Shown one piece after another: positions 24,522-35,255 of a DNA stretch of 64,000 nt. The notes below the pieces were generated by a model. It saw nothing but the letters and a program-made list of their open reading frames with translations, did no database searches and had not been told where the DNA came from. The DNA comes from Excoecaria cochinchinensis (taxonomy: Eukaryota > Streptophyta > Magnoliopsida > Malpighiales > Euphorbiaceae), in NCBI GenBank assembly GCA_947683425.1, contig CANTUQ010000051.1, forward strand, positions 1,550,001 through 1,614,000, read 5' to 3'. Position 1 is the first letter of the stretch. Every line of letters begins with the position of its first letter. Position numbers and translations under genes: made by a program.

Positions 24522-24874
24522 TGTAACACCTTAAAACCATAATACGTTACGTGTATTAAACATTATAAATTGGTTCCATAGTTATGATAAACATATTTGC
24601 CTTATTCTTAATAACATGATACATGAATTGGTGTATTTTTTTAATTTTTGTTTCTTTGTTCCTATTATTTGCCGATATACCTATAACTGTCTAAATTTAC
24701 TATTCATTTATTAAAATTTTCGGTGGCATAACGACTGCACCATAAATCCTACCCTCCTACAAATGTAAAATAACACTCCCAATATATTCCATACATCTTA
24801 GCAACCTCCAATATCCACATTCACAACCATTCACCACATATCAAGCCATATATACATGTAGGCATCATACATAG
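24522..24874 (+). mobile_element. LTR-like fragment starting TGTAACACC, cut by element B
   Basis: A TGTAACACCTTAAAACC start resembles the Tekay-like LTR ends seen elsewhere, but only 353 bases remain before element B begins. The rest is not in the window. The sequence catag at 24870-24874 would be B's left target duplication; B's other end is missing, so this cannot be confirmed. Confidence 0.35.
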
Positions 24875-26097
24875 TGTGATGCGCGCCGAACCCCGTGGCT
24901 TATCGAGGGCCCACTTTTAGGGCGATCGGGAGAGGTTCATTGGAACTTGTAAGGTATTTACAAGTGCATCTATTTTGGACAACAAGGAGGTTTCATGGAG
25001 TCGCCACCCAATAAAATATTGGGAAAGTTCATCTCGCCTCAGTGAGCCTAAGACGGCACATATTATCCATTTTGGGCAAACCAAAGGGGTCTTGGAGGCA
25101 TTCACCCTAATAGAACATTGGAATGACCCTTTAACCCTAAGGAGCCTAGGATTGTAAATTGAGTCTTTTGGTGGGACACAAGAGGTGTCTTGGAGATCCC
25201 ATTCCAATGAAACATCGTAATGGACCTCTCGCCTTATTGAGCCCAAAGACCAGAGATAGGTTCGGGACTTCTCATTTATTCGCACCTTGATTAATTTTAC
25301 AAGTAAGTTTTGAATTTATTATTTCACTCTCTTTACACACGATGCAATTAATTAAAAAGCGCAATCATTCACATAAAAGCGAAAAATAAAATAACATTAA
25401 AATAAAGCATGTGAAAGTGAATTACAATAAAGCTAGGGGCGAAATATAACCCCCATTGTAAATAAGGTACAAAACATGCACAAAACGGGATATTTATTAA
25501 AATTGAGGACATTGGTCCTAGATGCATTTATTATAAAAAAATAATTTTTCTATGTGATGATTTTATTGGATAAAATAGGACTTTGGTCCTTGATTTTACG
25601 AAAATTCCCAAATTGATTATTATAAAACTCTTAGCCATTTTTATTATCGCGACAAAAAAATAATTTTACAAGGGAAATAAATAAATTATCATAACATAAC
25701 AACAATCATGCAATTAATATAATAATAAAATACTAAAACTAACAATAAGACTAGCAATAATAATAATAATAAGCGAAAAAAATAGTAATAAACCTACAAT
25801 CAATATTAAATAAATAATAATAATAAAGATGAGGGTTAAAGGGAATAAACCAAGTATAAATCCTTAGATTTGGGTGGCCATCATCATCCTCAAATTGAAT
25901 CCATCCAAAAATAATGAAAGGATATCTCACAAAAATAAGCAAACACGTTAGTACGAAAATTCAGAAATGAAATAAAATGGTAAAATGAAAGCTAAAAAAG
26001 GTTTTTGAATAAGGGGGCAAACAAAATAAAGAAAAAAAATAATAGAAAACATAAGTAAATGAAATAAATTAAAACAGTGAGGGAGAGCCTAGGGACG

Positions 26098-26220
26098 GCC
26101 ATTCAGATGTGACCGACGAGTGTCGAAAATGTGACCGGCAGGCAGTAAAGTGCGCTAAATACGTCCTGTCTCCCAAGCGAGGGACGGGTGTTGGCAACCG
26201 CACTGCCCGTCGGTCACCCC
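26098..26220 (-). repeat. GC-rich dyad island in B 3' LTR
   Basis: Contains gaccgacgagtgtcg, gacgggtgttggcaacc and tgcccgtcggtc. These are pieces of the gacgggtgtc/gacacccgtc dyad used in the other Tat islands. Confidence 0.6.
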
Positions 26221-26744
26221 TGATCCTCAAAAAAATGAGAAAACAACATATTTTTCACAAAAGATAATTTATTTTAGATAAAATACTTAAAAGAAACACA
26301 AATAATTAAATTCAATCAACCAAAGGTCAGAACTATAATATTTACCCTCGGATTATACCTTTTTTGATGAATGTAGGATAATTTTCGGTCCCGCGCACTT
26401 CATGAAGATCAAATAAAAATCAAGGAAAGAAAATTTATATTTCTCCCTTGAAAATTAACAGCGATTCAAATGTTGGAGTCGATAAATTGACGGAAACAAA
26501 TTAATCTTGCTACCCCAATTTAATCGGATTCACCAAAATAAGATTTTGAAAAGAAATTAAAAAAGATGAAAAGATTTTCTTTTTGTTTTGTAAAAATATG
26601 ATTTTGAGAGAAAAATATTAGAGAATATTTTCTTCTTGAGAAAAATAAAATCCCCTAATCCAAAATTGTCTAACCCCCCAAATTGGTTTTTTTCCTCTTT
26701 ATATAAAAAAACAGAATCCTTTTCCTAGTAGGATTAGGAAATCG

Positions 26745-27110
26745 ACCGATGGGCGTTTGAAGCTCGCCGATGGTTGTCGGTTAAAAAGTATCCTTTTCCG
26801 ACTAGGATTAGGAAAGAACCGATGGGTGTCTGAAGCCATAAGACGGGCGTCGGTTAAAAAGAATCCTTTTCCTACTAGGATTAGGGAATACCCGACGGGC
26901 GTCTGAAGCCATCAGACAGGCATCGGTTCAAAAGAATCCTTTTCCTACTAGGATTAGGAAATACCCGACGAGGGTCTGAAGCCCACCGACGGGAGTCGGT
27001 TGAAAGGGCTCGTGCAGTCATTGGCCTCACCGACGGCCCGTCTCTCGTAGTGAGAGACGGATTGTCTCAGCTACCGACGGGCGTCCTTCCAACGACGGGT
27101 AAGCCGTCCG
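26745..27110 (-). repeat. Tandem array with two alternating palindromes in B 3' LTR
   Basis: About four repeats of roughly 80 bases. Each has a gacgggcgtc-type dyad around tctgaagcc and an AT-rich inverted repeat, tcctactaggattagga. Individual bases of the first dyad vary between units (gacgggcgtcgg, gacaggcatcgg, gacgggagtcgg). Confidence 0.75.
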
Positions 27111-27305
27111 TGGAGAAAGAAAAACATTTTGAGTGTAAATTTTCCCAATCTCGATGAAGATTTTACACTATAAATAAATAAATTTAACCCTTGTGAATCT
27201 GGAGGACCAAAAACTCCTGAATTTCATCCATTCATTCAAAAACGGACACTAATTTCTTCATCAGGTAATCTCTGATCTGAACTGCCTCAGGGCACGGTGC
27301 TTATA

Positions 27306-27340
27306 GTTGCCCCCAATTTTGGGGAGACTAGTGCACTAGT
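27306..27340 (-). other. Polypurine tract region of element B
   Basis: On the minus strand, ccccaaaattgggggcaac abuts the LTR start. Just upstream lies the perfect 14-bp palindrome actagtgcactagt (27327-27340). Element A has a similar arrangement (46236-46272). Confidence 0.7.
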
Positions 27341-27563
27341 GCCTAGATGAGCTAAAATTTAGAGAAGAAGAAGGAAAGAAACACGTACCTGAGGCAGTTC
27401 TTACCTTCTAAAAGGGAGCGGTTGGTTGTTCACCTGGCAGGCCTTGTCTCGGTCAGCTCGGTGGTGAGTATCGCGGATGATAGCGTTGTCTAACCATGAT
27501 CTGTTCTGATCTATGGGTCCCTATTGGTCTCTTCTCGACCTGTAAGGTTAGATGTAGCGTTCT

Positions 27564-28202
27564 CTAGCTACAATCCCGATACGAAGCGCAATATTTTCTA
27601 ATTGCTACCTCATTTGCCCTACTGACCTCATCTCGGTCTGCATGGCCTTCCGCTAGCCTCATCTCGGCCTGCACGGGGAATGTGAGACACAGCACTCTCT
27701 GACTACAATCCCAGTTACAAGATGCAGTGTTATCTAACCGCAGTCCCGCTGCAATGTATTCTATCGCTGGTACCCTACTGACCTCATCTCGGTCTGTATG
27801 GTCTTCCGCTAGCCTCGTCTCAGCCTGTGCGGGGAAAGTGAGATGCAGTACTCTCTGACTGCAATCCCGGTTGCAAGATGCAGTGTTCTCTAACCACAGT
27901 CCCGTTGATGCCCTACTGACCTCGTCTCGGTCTGCATGGCCTTTCGCTAGCCTCGTCTCGGCCTGTGCGGGGAAAGTGAGATGCAGTACTCTCTGACTGC
28001 AATCCCGGGTGGTTGGAATTTCCTTGCTAACCCCCATCCGATCAGCAAGGTGCATAGTTCTCTCTGACACCATGAGTTGTGAGGCACAGTGCTCTCTGAC
28101 TACAGTCTTGCTTGTTAAAACTTCCTTGCTAACCCCCATTCGATCTGCAAGATAGTTTTGGTTGAGTATGATCTCGGAGAACAAAGCGTTTGCTTTGTTC
28201 AT
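27564..28202 (-). repeat. Tandem repeats before B 3' LTR, with open frame
   Basis: Three copies of a unit of about 140-160 bases marked by gacctcatctcggtctgcatgg (27623, 27780, 27918) and ctctctgactgcaatccc. One frame is open for 212 codons because the repeat lacks stops. The repeated peptide has no recognisable domain, and I do not think it is a gene. Tat/Ogre elements often carry tandem repeats here. Confidence 0.7.
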
Positions 28203-28954
28203 CCTCCTTTTTGATCACTAGTCGCTGGGCTGATGTGAAGCCAAGTTCCTGTATGGTAAATGATCTTTGTTAATTCTCGTGCAAAATAATCTAATTGTTA
28301 GGTTTATGCACATTTTATATTGTCATTGTTACTTATCATTTTCTTGTTATGATCATTAATCATTCGTCTTTAGTGTAAATGAATTAAAGGTAAAGGAAAT
28401 AAGAAGTAACTTTAGCAGCAAATGTCTTTCCACTAAAATATTCAGTTTTGTACAGCGTAGTATGAACATAATGATAATGAAAAATACAAAAATGATATCA
28501 GGACTCCCTGAATAGCTATAGGGGTGGATAGTTCGAGGGCTCCTCTTTCGGATCATCATCATCATCATCTGATATATGAACTGTCTGCGATTGAGATGAA
28601 GGGCAGAAGGTCCGGCTCCTGACATAGATTGCTGGCCGGGAGGATCTGCTGGTCCAGGCTGCTGAGATGCCTAGACTCTGACCTGCGACTGGAACCTGGG
28701 AGGAACGGCCACTGGTACAGACCGGGGCTGTGCTCTCTCTGGATCCTGCTGCTGGAGCTGCCCTGAGCATACCCGTCTAGGAAGGGCTGCACGCAAACTG
28801 TCATGAATCATAGCGTATCCAAGATAACCCCTCCTAATTCCCTGAATGCATTGCCCTGCCGAAGTGTTCGATCCGTAGCGGCAGTCTCCATACCCTTCTC
28901 CTCAGCATGCTCTCTAAACTCTCTGATAGATCGGGTAATGGGAGGTATCTCACC
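28203..28954. other. Non-coding stretch of element B between the sense ORF and the repeats
   Basis: It includes a short gat-rich run near 28555. The open frames on either strand have no domain and are probably shadows of the degraded 3' end of the sense ORF. No other feature is seen. Confidence 0.5.
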
Positions 28955-30468
28955 CTAAAGCCCCTGAACTTTGAGCGTGAGAGTGTCCATTGTCTCATCT
29001 ACCATCTGCAGAGATGCGTCTACTCTCTGAGCCATCTCATCCTGGGATGTCCTCACCTCCTGCCTCAGCTGCTCAATGAGCCTGGCCTGCTCCTGGATAA
29101 CACCCTGCTGCTGGTCCAGTCTCTCCAATATGGCCCTATCCCGCTCTCCGAGCTGCTCTAAAAGGATCCTGTCCCTCTCCTCCTGTCTACGCTCGAGGGA
29201 TGTGAACATGGCGAAAATGACTGTCATGAAATCTGGCTGCGCTGCTGGAGGTGGGGCTGGCTCCGATGTATGCTCTAGCGGTGGAGCTGTAGAGGTAGAT
29301 GCCCCCGGGTCCCCCCTGGCATAAGGGTGAAACCTCTCGGATGGTCTAGGGGCTATCCGCTGCACTCTCGGAGGGGTAAGACTCCGTATCCTCGGTGCTG
29401 GAGGAGTAGCGAACAGCTCGTCCATAGTGAACTCCACCCCTATCTCAGAAGGTGTACAAGGCTGCTCCTCTTCTGGCTGCTGCTGTGGAGGCTGCTCCTC
29501 CTGATAGACTGGATACTGGGGCAGCTGGTCCTCCTGGTACTGTGGTTATAGAGGCTACACCTCAGGCTGCCCCTGTGGCTGCTCTAACGAGGGAAGGCCG
29601 AATGTCCATCTGGTCTCATGAATGGTGAGGAGTCTGTACGCCTCGGCCTGCCCCTGTATCTGTACCACCATGCCCATCGTGACAGCCGATGGGGCATCTA
29701 CATACATGATCTCCTCTAGAGCCTGCCCAAAGATCCCTGGACGAATGCCCAATCCTAATAATTATCTGGTGATCACCCCGCCAAAATAGACCACCGGGGC
29801 TGCCCCCTAGACACTCTCACTAGGTTAACCAAGATCTCGTTGCTAATACTAAGCCGCTGACCGGCCACCATGGCCCATAAGCTCCATATCTCTGTAGCAT
29901 TTAGTGACCCTGGGTTACCAGCCCGTCCCAAGTAGGAGCTGGATAAGACTCTGTGGAGGTATCGGAGGGCTTGAGATATGAGCATCGTACTCTTCGCCGT
30001 ATCATGGTCATACGGCACCCCCGGTAAAGCAATGACTGCCCAATGGTGGTGGTATCGAACCGCTCTCTGGGGCACCATAACATCCTGCTCAGAAGGAAGC
30101 CCCATGGCCTGCGCAAAATGCTAGCGCGTGATAGAGTAATGATGGCCCTCTATCCAAAACTGTATAACGCCCTCCTCTGTATCTGACCTCTGAAACCTTC
30201 GATATTGCAAGGTGGCAAGAAACTGTCTCACCATCTCTGGGTAGGTCGGAAAGGCTGGGGTCAGGAACTCGGTCCACCCAGCACTTGCCATCAAGGTATC
30301 AACCTCGTCTGCCATCCCCAGGGCCTCACGAAATGTCCTGGAGATAAGACGGCTGGCTCGGAAGATCACTCGAGCCAATAGTCTATATCTCTCCCTAGCC
30401 TCGGGAGTCATCCAATCGGGGGCCTGTGGCTCGGGCTGGTCACGCGGAGCACGTCCTCGTGGCGGCAT
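28955..30468 (-). pseudogene. Extra sense ORF of element B, ATHILA ORF-1-like/plant transposon protein
   Basis: The reading begins ATGCCGCCACGAGG at 30468 and ends at 28955. The N-terminal half has the pattern of the putative plant transposon protein domain seen in ATHILA ORF-1-like proteins (the tyPemvRqFlatl segment and the later EIWSLWAMVAG segment). The C-terminal 160 residues are Pro/Ala-rich, then a Glu/Gln-rich coiled coil. The frame is broken by TAG at 30121-30123, a one-base shift near 29772, TAA at 29762-29764, TAG at 29555-29557 and TAA at 29546-29548. Each stop sits where Gln is expected. A good 3' splice site (ttgccttctttccag) lies directly before the ATG, suggesting a spliced leader. 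Such extra ORFs are known in the Tat lineage; their role is not known to me. Confidence 0.7.
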
Positions 30469-31520
30469 CCTGGAAAGAAGGCAAACAATTAGTTTAACAT
30501 TATGGTCGCAAACGGGACTAATTTCGCAGATAAAAAATTGGGCAGCATCCCGGCAAGGATGTGCCCTGCCAGAAAAATTAAAAATTTAGGCAGCATCCCC
30601 GCAGGGATGTGCCCGACCTCCTGTATAAGAAGACAAAAATAAAGGACAAGCCTCAGGCCCCAAGCAACAGCTCATTATTATTTTAATGAAAAGTATATTA
30701 GATTGTTTAGGCTAACTTATGCATGTTAAACCATTTTATACGCACACTTAAAATCAAACGGCATTTAAAGAGTATATTAACTAGGGAAGAGGGTCTAAAC
30801 AAGTAAAAGCAATACAAAAAAATAAATAGCTAAACAATATTTATATTGCATTAAACTAAAAAACAACATTTAAATAATAAAAGAAAGAAAGAAAATCATT
30901 CAAAAAAAATTAAACTATCCCAGCAGTAGAGTACAAGAGAGTTAAATTTCACTTACAACAAGTAAAAAGGGAGAAAAGTTGGTTACTGACCCGGAATCGC
31001 AGAAAGATGAAACTCGACAAAACTCTATGAAAATTACTTCGGGAGATGCACAACGATGCGAGGGTAATAGGGGTGCAATCAAAATGCAAAATGGCGCAAA
31101 AATGATGAAAATATGAAGAAAAAAATGAAAACTGGGCGCTGGTGAATAGGAAAACGAAGAGGAAGAAGATAAAAGAAACTGTTAGCCCGTCGGTCTGATA
31201 AGCTTATATAGATTTTCATGACCGACGGGAGTCCCATCAGCAGGAGCGAGCAACGGGCTGACCGTCTGTCGCTACAGATTCCCCTCATTAAATGCAATAA
31301 ATACGCGTGATATGCAATGATGACTCTGCCAGGTGGACAATGACAGACGGGCAAGCCGTCTGAACTAAGGGACGGGTAGGCCGTCTGTGGGGTTTTTTTT
31401 ATAAATTTCACTCTTTTTCTTGGGATCCATGCCTTTTCTTCTATTTTGACCTTGTAGCAGCTTCTTTTCTCCAGTTTTTCCTTATTTCCTTCACTGACCT
31501 CAAATTCTAACTCTAAAAGA
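30469..31520. promoter_or_regulatory. Divergent intergenic region between B's two extra genes
   Basis: The two extra genes are transcribed away from this 1.05-kb region, so it is a candidate two-way promoter. It holds two copies of a hairpin with ggcagcatcc/ggatgtgcc arms (30541-30572, 30590-30625). It also holds a cluster of gacgggc/gcccgtc dyads (31190-31395) like those in the B LTR. A TATA-like tataaat (31400-31406) stands 115 bases before the antisense gene's ATG. Confidence 0.6.
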
Positions 31521-32825
31521 ATGACTTCTCCTCTTCTTCAGAAAATGTACCGTATTTTAGGCGACACTCATACTTGGGAAAATAGCACTCTTATTCCACT
31601 TTCTGGGCTAAAATTTTTACGAAGGGCCAAAATAGACCACAACCTCCTTTTGGCTGCAACCCACTTCTGGGATCCTCGCTTCCATGTTTTCAAATTCTCT
31701 TATCAAGAATTGTGCCCCCTGCCTGAGGAATTTGCTGCTATTGTCAGAACATGGTACCCTTCTAATGCTCTGCCTTGCGTTCCCCGTTGTGGGCTAGTTC
31801 AAAATCGGGGTATTGCTCTATCCTTGGGTATACCCCCTTCTGAAGCCGCTTGCTTGGTTCCTCTGGGGTCCACATTCCCCTTGGGCCTGCTTATTGAAGC
31901 ACTAGACAGATTTTTTGATGTTCCCTCCTACCGCGTAAGTGTCGTATTTCTGTTCTGCATGATGGAGTACTTAACTGTAACCTCGGAGGAGTTGATTGGC
32001 GATCCTCGTCTATTTGGGATTCTGGATGATTTTCACCACAGGCTGACCCCTTTCCCACTTATTCTGGCTGAGACTATCCTGGGCATGGACTCTGTTCATT
32101 TGGGGTCCACTACTTCATTCACTGGAAGCCCCTTATTACTCCAGGTATGTCATTATTTGAAAGGTAGTGCGTCCCTTGTGGATTTTCACACTAGCTTTTC
32201 TTGGCGAGAAGTGCGTCCTTTTGGATTTTCACACAACCCTATGCCTTATTTTTGCCTGAAGTAAATCTAACTTACTCCAGTGGATTTTTTTTTTTTTTAG
32301 TTATGGTTGCAAGAAAAACTGATGTTGCTATTAGAACCACCTCCCCGAGTCATTGCTCAATATTCTCCCAGGCATTTTCTTCCACATCAGCGGCTGTACT
32401 TATTTGCCACTCCTGATGAGGGCATTGCCAGATTTACCGAAGTAACGGACGAGGATATTGACTTTATGTGCACTTGGCTTGCCTTGTCTAATGCTATCAT
32501 TGATGGGTCTTTAGGGTGTGTTCCCCTATGCGGGCTTTGTCAAGCCACCTTTTACATTATTGCCCGATGTGCTCGTCAGCTTGGGATGACTCAGGATGTG
32601 GTGAAAGTCCCCTTTTCTTTCCGAGGCGGAGTTCTTTCTGCAGCTTTTGCTTCTCGTTATCATGAGCTCTGGAGCCGACTTCCGGTGAAGACTGCCATAC
32701 CTCGTTTCGGCACTCACTCTGTCACTTCTACGAGTGAATACAAGAGATGGGTGCTTAGTTTAGCATCTGACAACAGGATACGACGACTTAGGCATTTGGC
32801 TGGCGAGGGTAGTAGTAGAGCATAG
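31521..32825 (+). CDS. Spliced antisense gene in element B: plant mobile domain/DUF7745-like protein
   Basis: Two exons, 31521-32144 and 32301-32825, are joined by a 156-bp intron with a strong donor (ccag/gtatgt), a ctaac branch-like site and a T-run acceptor. The product is 382 residues without any interruption. The join falls on a codon boundary and creates a LLLQLWLQEKL stretch typical of plant mobile domain proteins. The N-terminal part (LLLAATHFWDP, ELCPLPEEFAAI) resembles DUF7745. The gene lies on the strand opposite to B's gag-pol, between integrase and the sense ORF. Antisense extra ORFs at this site are reported for Tat-lineage elements. Unlike gag, pol and the sense ORF, it has no stop or shift. 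Function unknown; domain name from memory. Confidence 0.75.
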
Positions 32826-34309
32826 TTTAGCATAATTTTGTATGCCTTTTGATCATCATGTTTCTTTTCAAAATAGAACTAGAAAACAATGTAAATGAAC
32901 AAATCAAGTTTTATTTCATTTCACGAAGTTGTGTACATTTTTGCAAGATTTCAACACACATGATCACTATTTGTAACACCCCAAAACCACCCCAGTAGTT
33001 TGAGCCTGTCCGTGTTTGTATGTGTGTATGTTATATGTTGCATGTGTGGATTATTTGTCTTAATTATTTATTTTAGTTATGTGTTTGTATATGTATTAGT
33101 TTGAGAAGAGGAGATAGGTTAGTATATGATTTAATGTATGGGAATAAGATGTGAGCAAGGGATAGCTTAGTGTGTATGGGAGTGTATGGGAGTATGGTGT
33201 GTTATAGGGCAAGTGTCTTATGGGGAGAATGACATGTGGCATAAATGATAAGTTAGCATTTAATAGGTTTGGTGAGAGAGAGAGAGAACAGCCACTCCCT
33301 TCCTGTTTCCCGTTCTTCTTCCCTCCTTCACGCCATTCTCTTCTTTTCTTCTTTCTTCTTCTTTGTTCTTTCTTTTCTTGGCCCGATCTTGCTCCCTCTC
33401 CTTTCCTTGAGTAGTTTGAGTTGTTTAGCTTGTGAATTTGAAGCTCAAAGGTGAGTAGGGGTTATGGATGTCTTAGATTTCCTTCTTCCTCTTCTCTAGG
33501 TTTTATATAATTATATAGGTATATGTGGGTTGTCATAGAATTAATCTTGGTTGTTGTGGGTTTGTGGTTCAGAGGAGTCTCCTAGACCGGCAAAAGGGAA
33601 AGAAATAGCTAGCGAAAGCGGAGTTCACGAGTAGGAGCAAAGGAGATCAGGTTTGGGAACGTTTGTCTTTTGTACATATTTGTGTTTTTGAGTTAGATGT
33701 TTGTATTTTTGCTTTGGGTGGAGTTATGAGTTGGGTAATTATGATGTAAATTGAATTAAGCATGATATGTGATGCTAGAGGGTGTGTATTGTTTGAAGAA
33801 TTTGCAAGAAATCATGTGGATAGTTGCAATTATTGTTAAAATTGCTGTTTTGGGATTTCTTGGAATTGAGCATGTGTTTGGCTTGATTTAATTGAAATAA
33901 ATGGTGATAAAGTTGGTGTCACACCCCAACCTATACCATGGATACTTCTACTCGATTAGAGCGAGAAGGACCCAAGATAGATAGGAGTGTCACACCCCAC
34001 TAGTACAAACATGCAAACATCACAAACAGAATCATATATCCGGTATAAATAAAAACTTTAAAAGACAGAAGAGGGATACAGGACAAAATGGATATTTTTA
34101 TTAATATACAAAAGAGGTCTTTACAATTTATATCAATTTACAAAAAGAAGAACGAATATACAAAAGCCCAAGATACATTGTTTCAAAAGGGCTAACAAAA
34201 TATTACATTCATTACAAAATAAAGGAAAACCTATACTATAACACTCCCGATCTCTAGTTGCGTTGGCCTTCCCGATGCGACACGCCTAACCCGAGGCAAT
34301 CAAAACCTT

Positions 34310-34770
34310 CCACACCTGCACGGATAAACACCCGTGCTAAGCGAAATCGCTTAGTGGGGAAACACACAATGCATGACCGCCACTCACAGCGACGGTAACA
34401 GAAAACACATGATAACAATACAATTATGGGCATATAATCATACATAATTAATTCAGATATTTGTATTCTCATCCAAAGATTCTTGTACAAAATACAATGA
34501 CACCTGCTTAATCATAACGAGTGGATAACGAGTACACATAGATACTTAAGAGTATCAATATCTTATTATGGACACATAGATACCCGAAGGTATCAAATCA
34601 TTCTTTATATGTTATTCCAAATTGTTTTCACATAGAATCTTAAGAAAGATTCAGACAGAAGGATCGCGAGGATCCGATCGGGGACCTGATCAGGGTCCAA
34701 AGTCGTACACATAGCTGCAGCGGCACATAACTCTATTAGGCATGCCTAACTATCCACTTATCCGACATTA
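34310..34770 (-). promoter_or_regulatory. Hairpin blocks of LTR2
   Basis: Contains ctaagcgatttcgcttag read on the minus strand (near 34340), gatacccgaaggtatc (34579-34594; TTCG loop on the minus strand), gaatcttaagaaagattc (34635-34652) and the ggacc/ggtcc hairpin near 34685-34700. Confidence 0.65.
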
Positions 34771-34904
34771 GCAGGTTATGCAAAATCTTATCACATTTAC
34801 ATATATATTATTCATGCAAAAAGATAATCAAAGCTTAATGAAAACTGCATGCAAAAGAAATTAAGTCATTAAGCAAAAAGGAAAAGAAATCAAGTTTGGA
34901 AGCT

Positions 34905-35255
34905 GCGCCTGTTGCGCTCGCGACAGAGACCAAACATAACTCCCCGCCGAGTCCCGCGGTCGCGAGAGAGTTTCGCGCTCGCGAGAGGGCGAAGGCGCCA
35001 CTCTCTGTCGCGCTCGCGACGGTTGTCGCGCTCACGACAGAAGGTAACCTTTCAAGTCCATCGCGCTCGCGATCACCGCGCGCTCGCGACAGAGGGGAGC
35101 CCTGCAAACGCTCGGAGGTTGAGCGCTCTGTCGCGCTCGCGACAGAGAGTTCCCTCGAGTTCTCGGCGCGACACTTCTCGCGCTGGCGCGAGGGCCGAAA
35201 CCTCAGCGCTCTGTCGCGCTCGCGACAGTGTCGCGATCGCGACAGACACGGGTTT
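34905..35255 (-). repeat. Array of palindromes, unit TGTCGCGAGCGCGACA (LTR2)
   Basis: Many copies of tgtcgcgctcgcgacag-like dyads, with arms of 7-8 bases, separated by 10-40 bases of mixed sequence. Three frames stay open through it because of the repeated composition; none is a gene. Confidence 0.85.

Larger units (their letters stand above)
24875..27305 (-). repeat. 3' LTR of element B
   Basis: A 2431-bp LTR. The minus-strand start is tataagcaccgtgccctgag (the expected TG is now TA) and the end is gcgcatcaca. Its last 860 bases match 56231-57095. It contains a TATA-like tatataaag on the minus strand (about 26697-26706), a GC island (26098-26220) and a tandem dyad array (26745-27110). Confidence 0.85.

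Noticed and set aside
27564..28202. 212-codon frame as a third extra gene of B
   Set aside because: It matches the tandem-repeat block exactly, has no domain, and has no start context.
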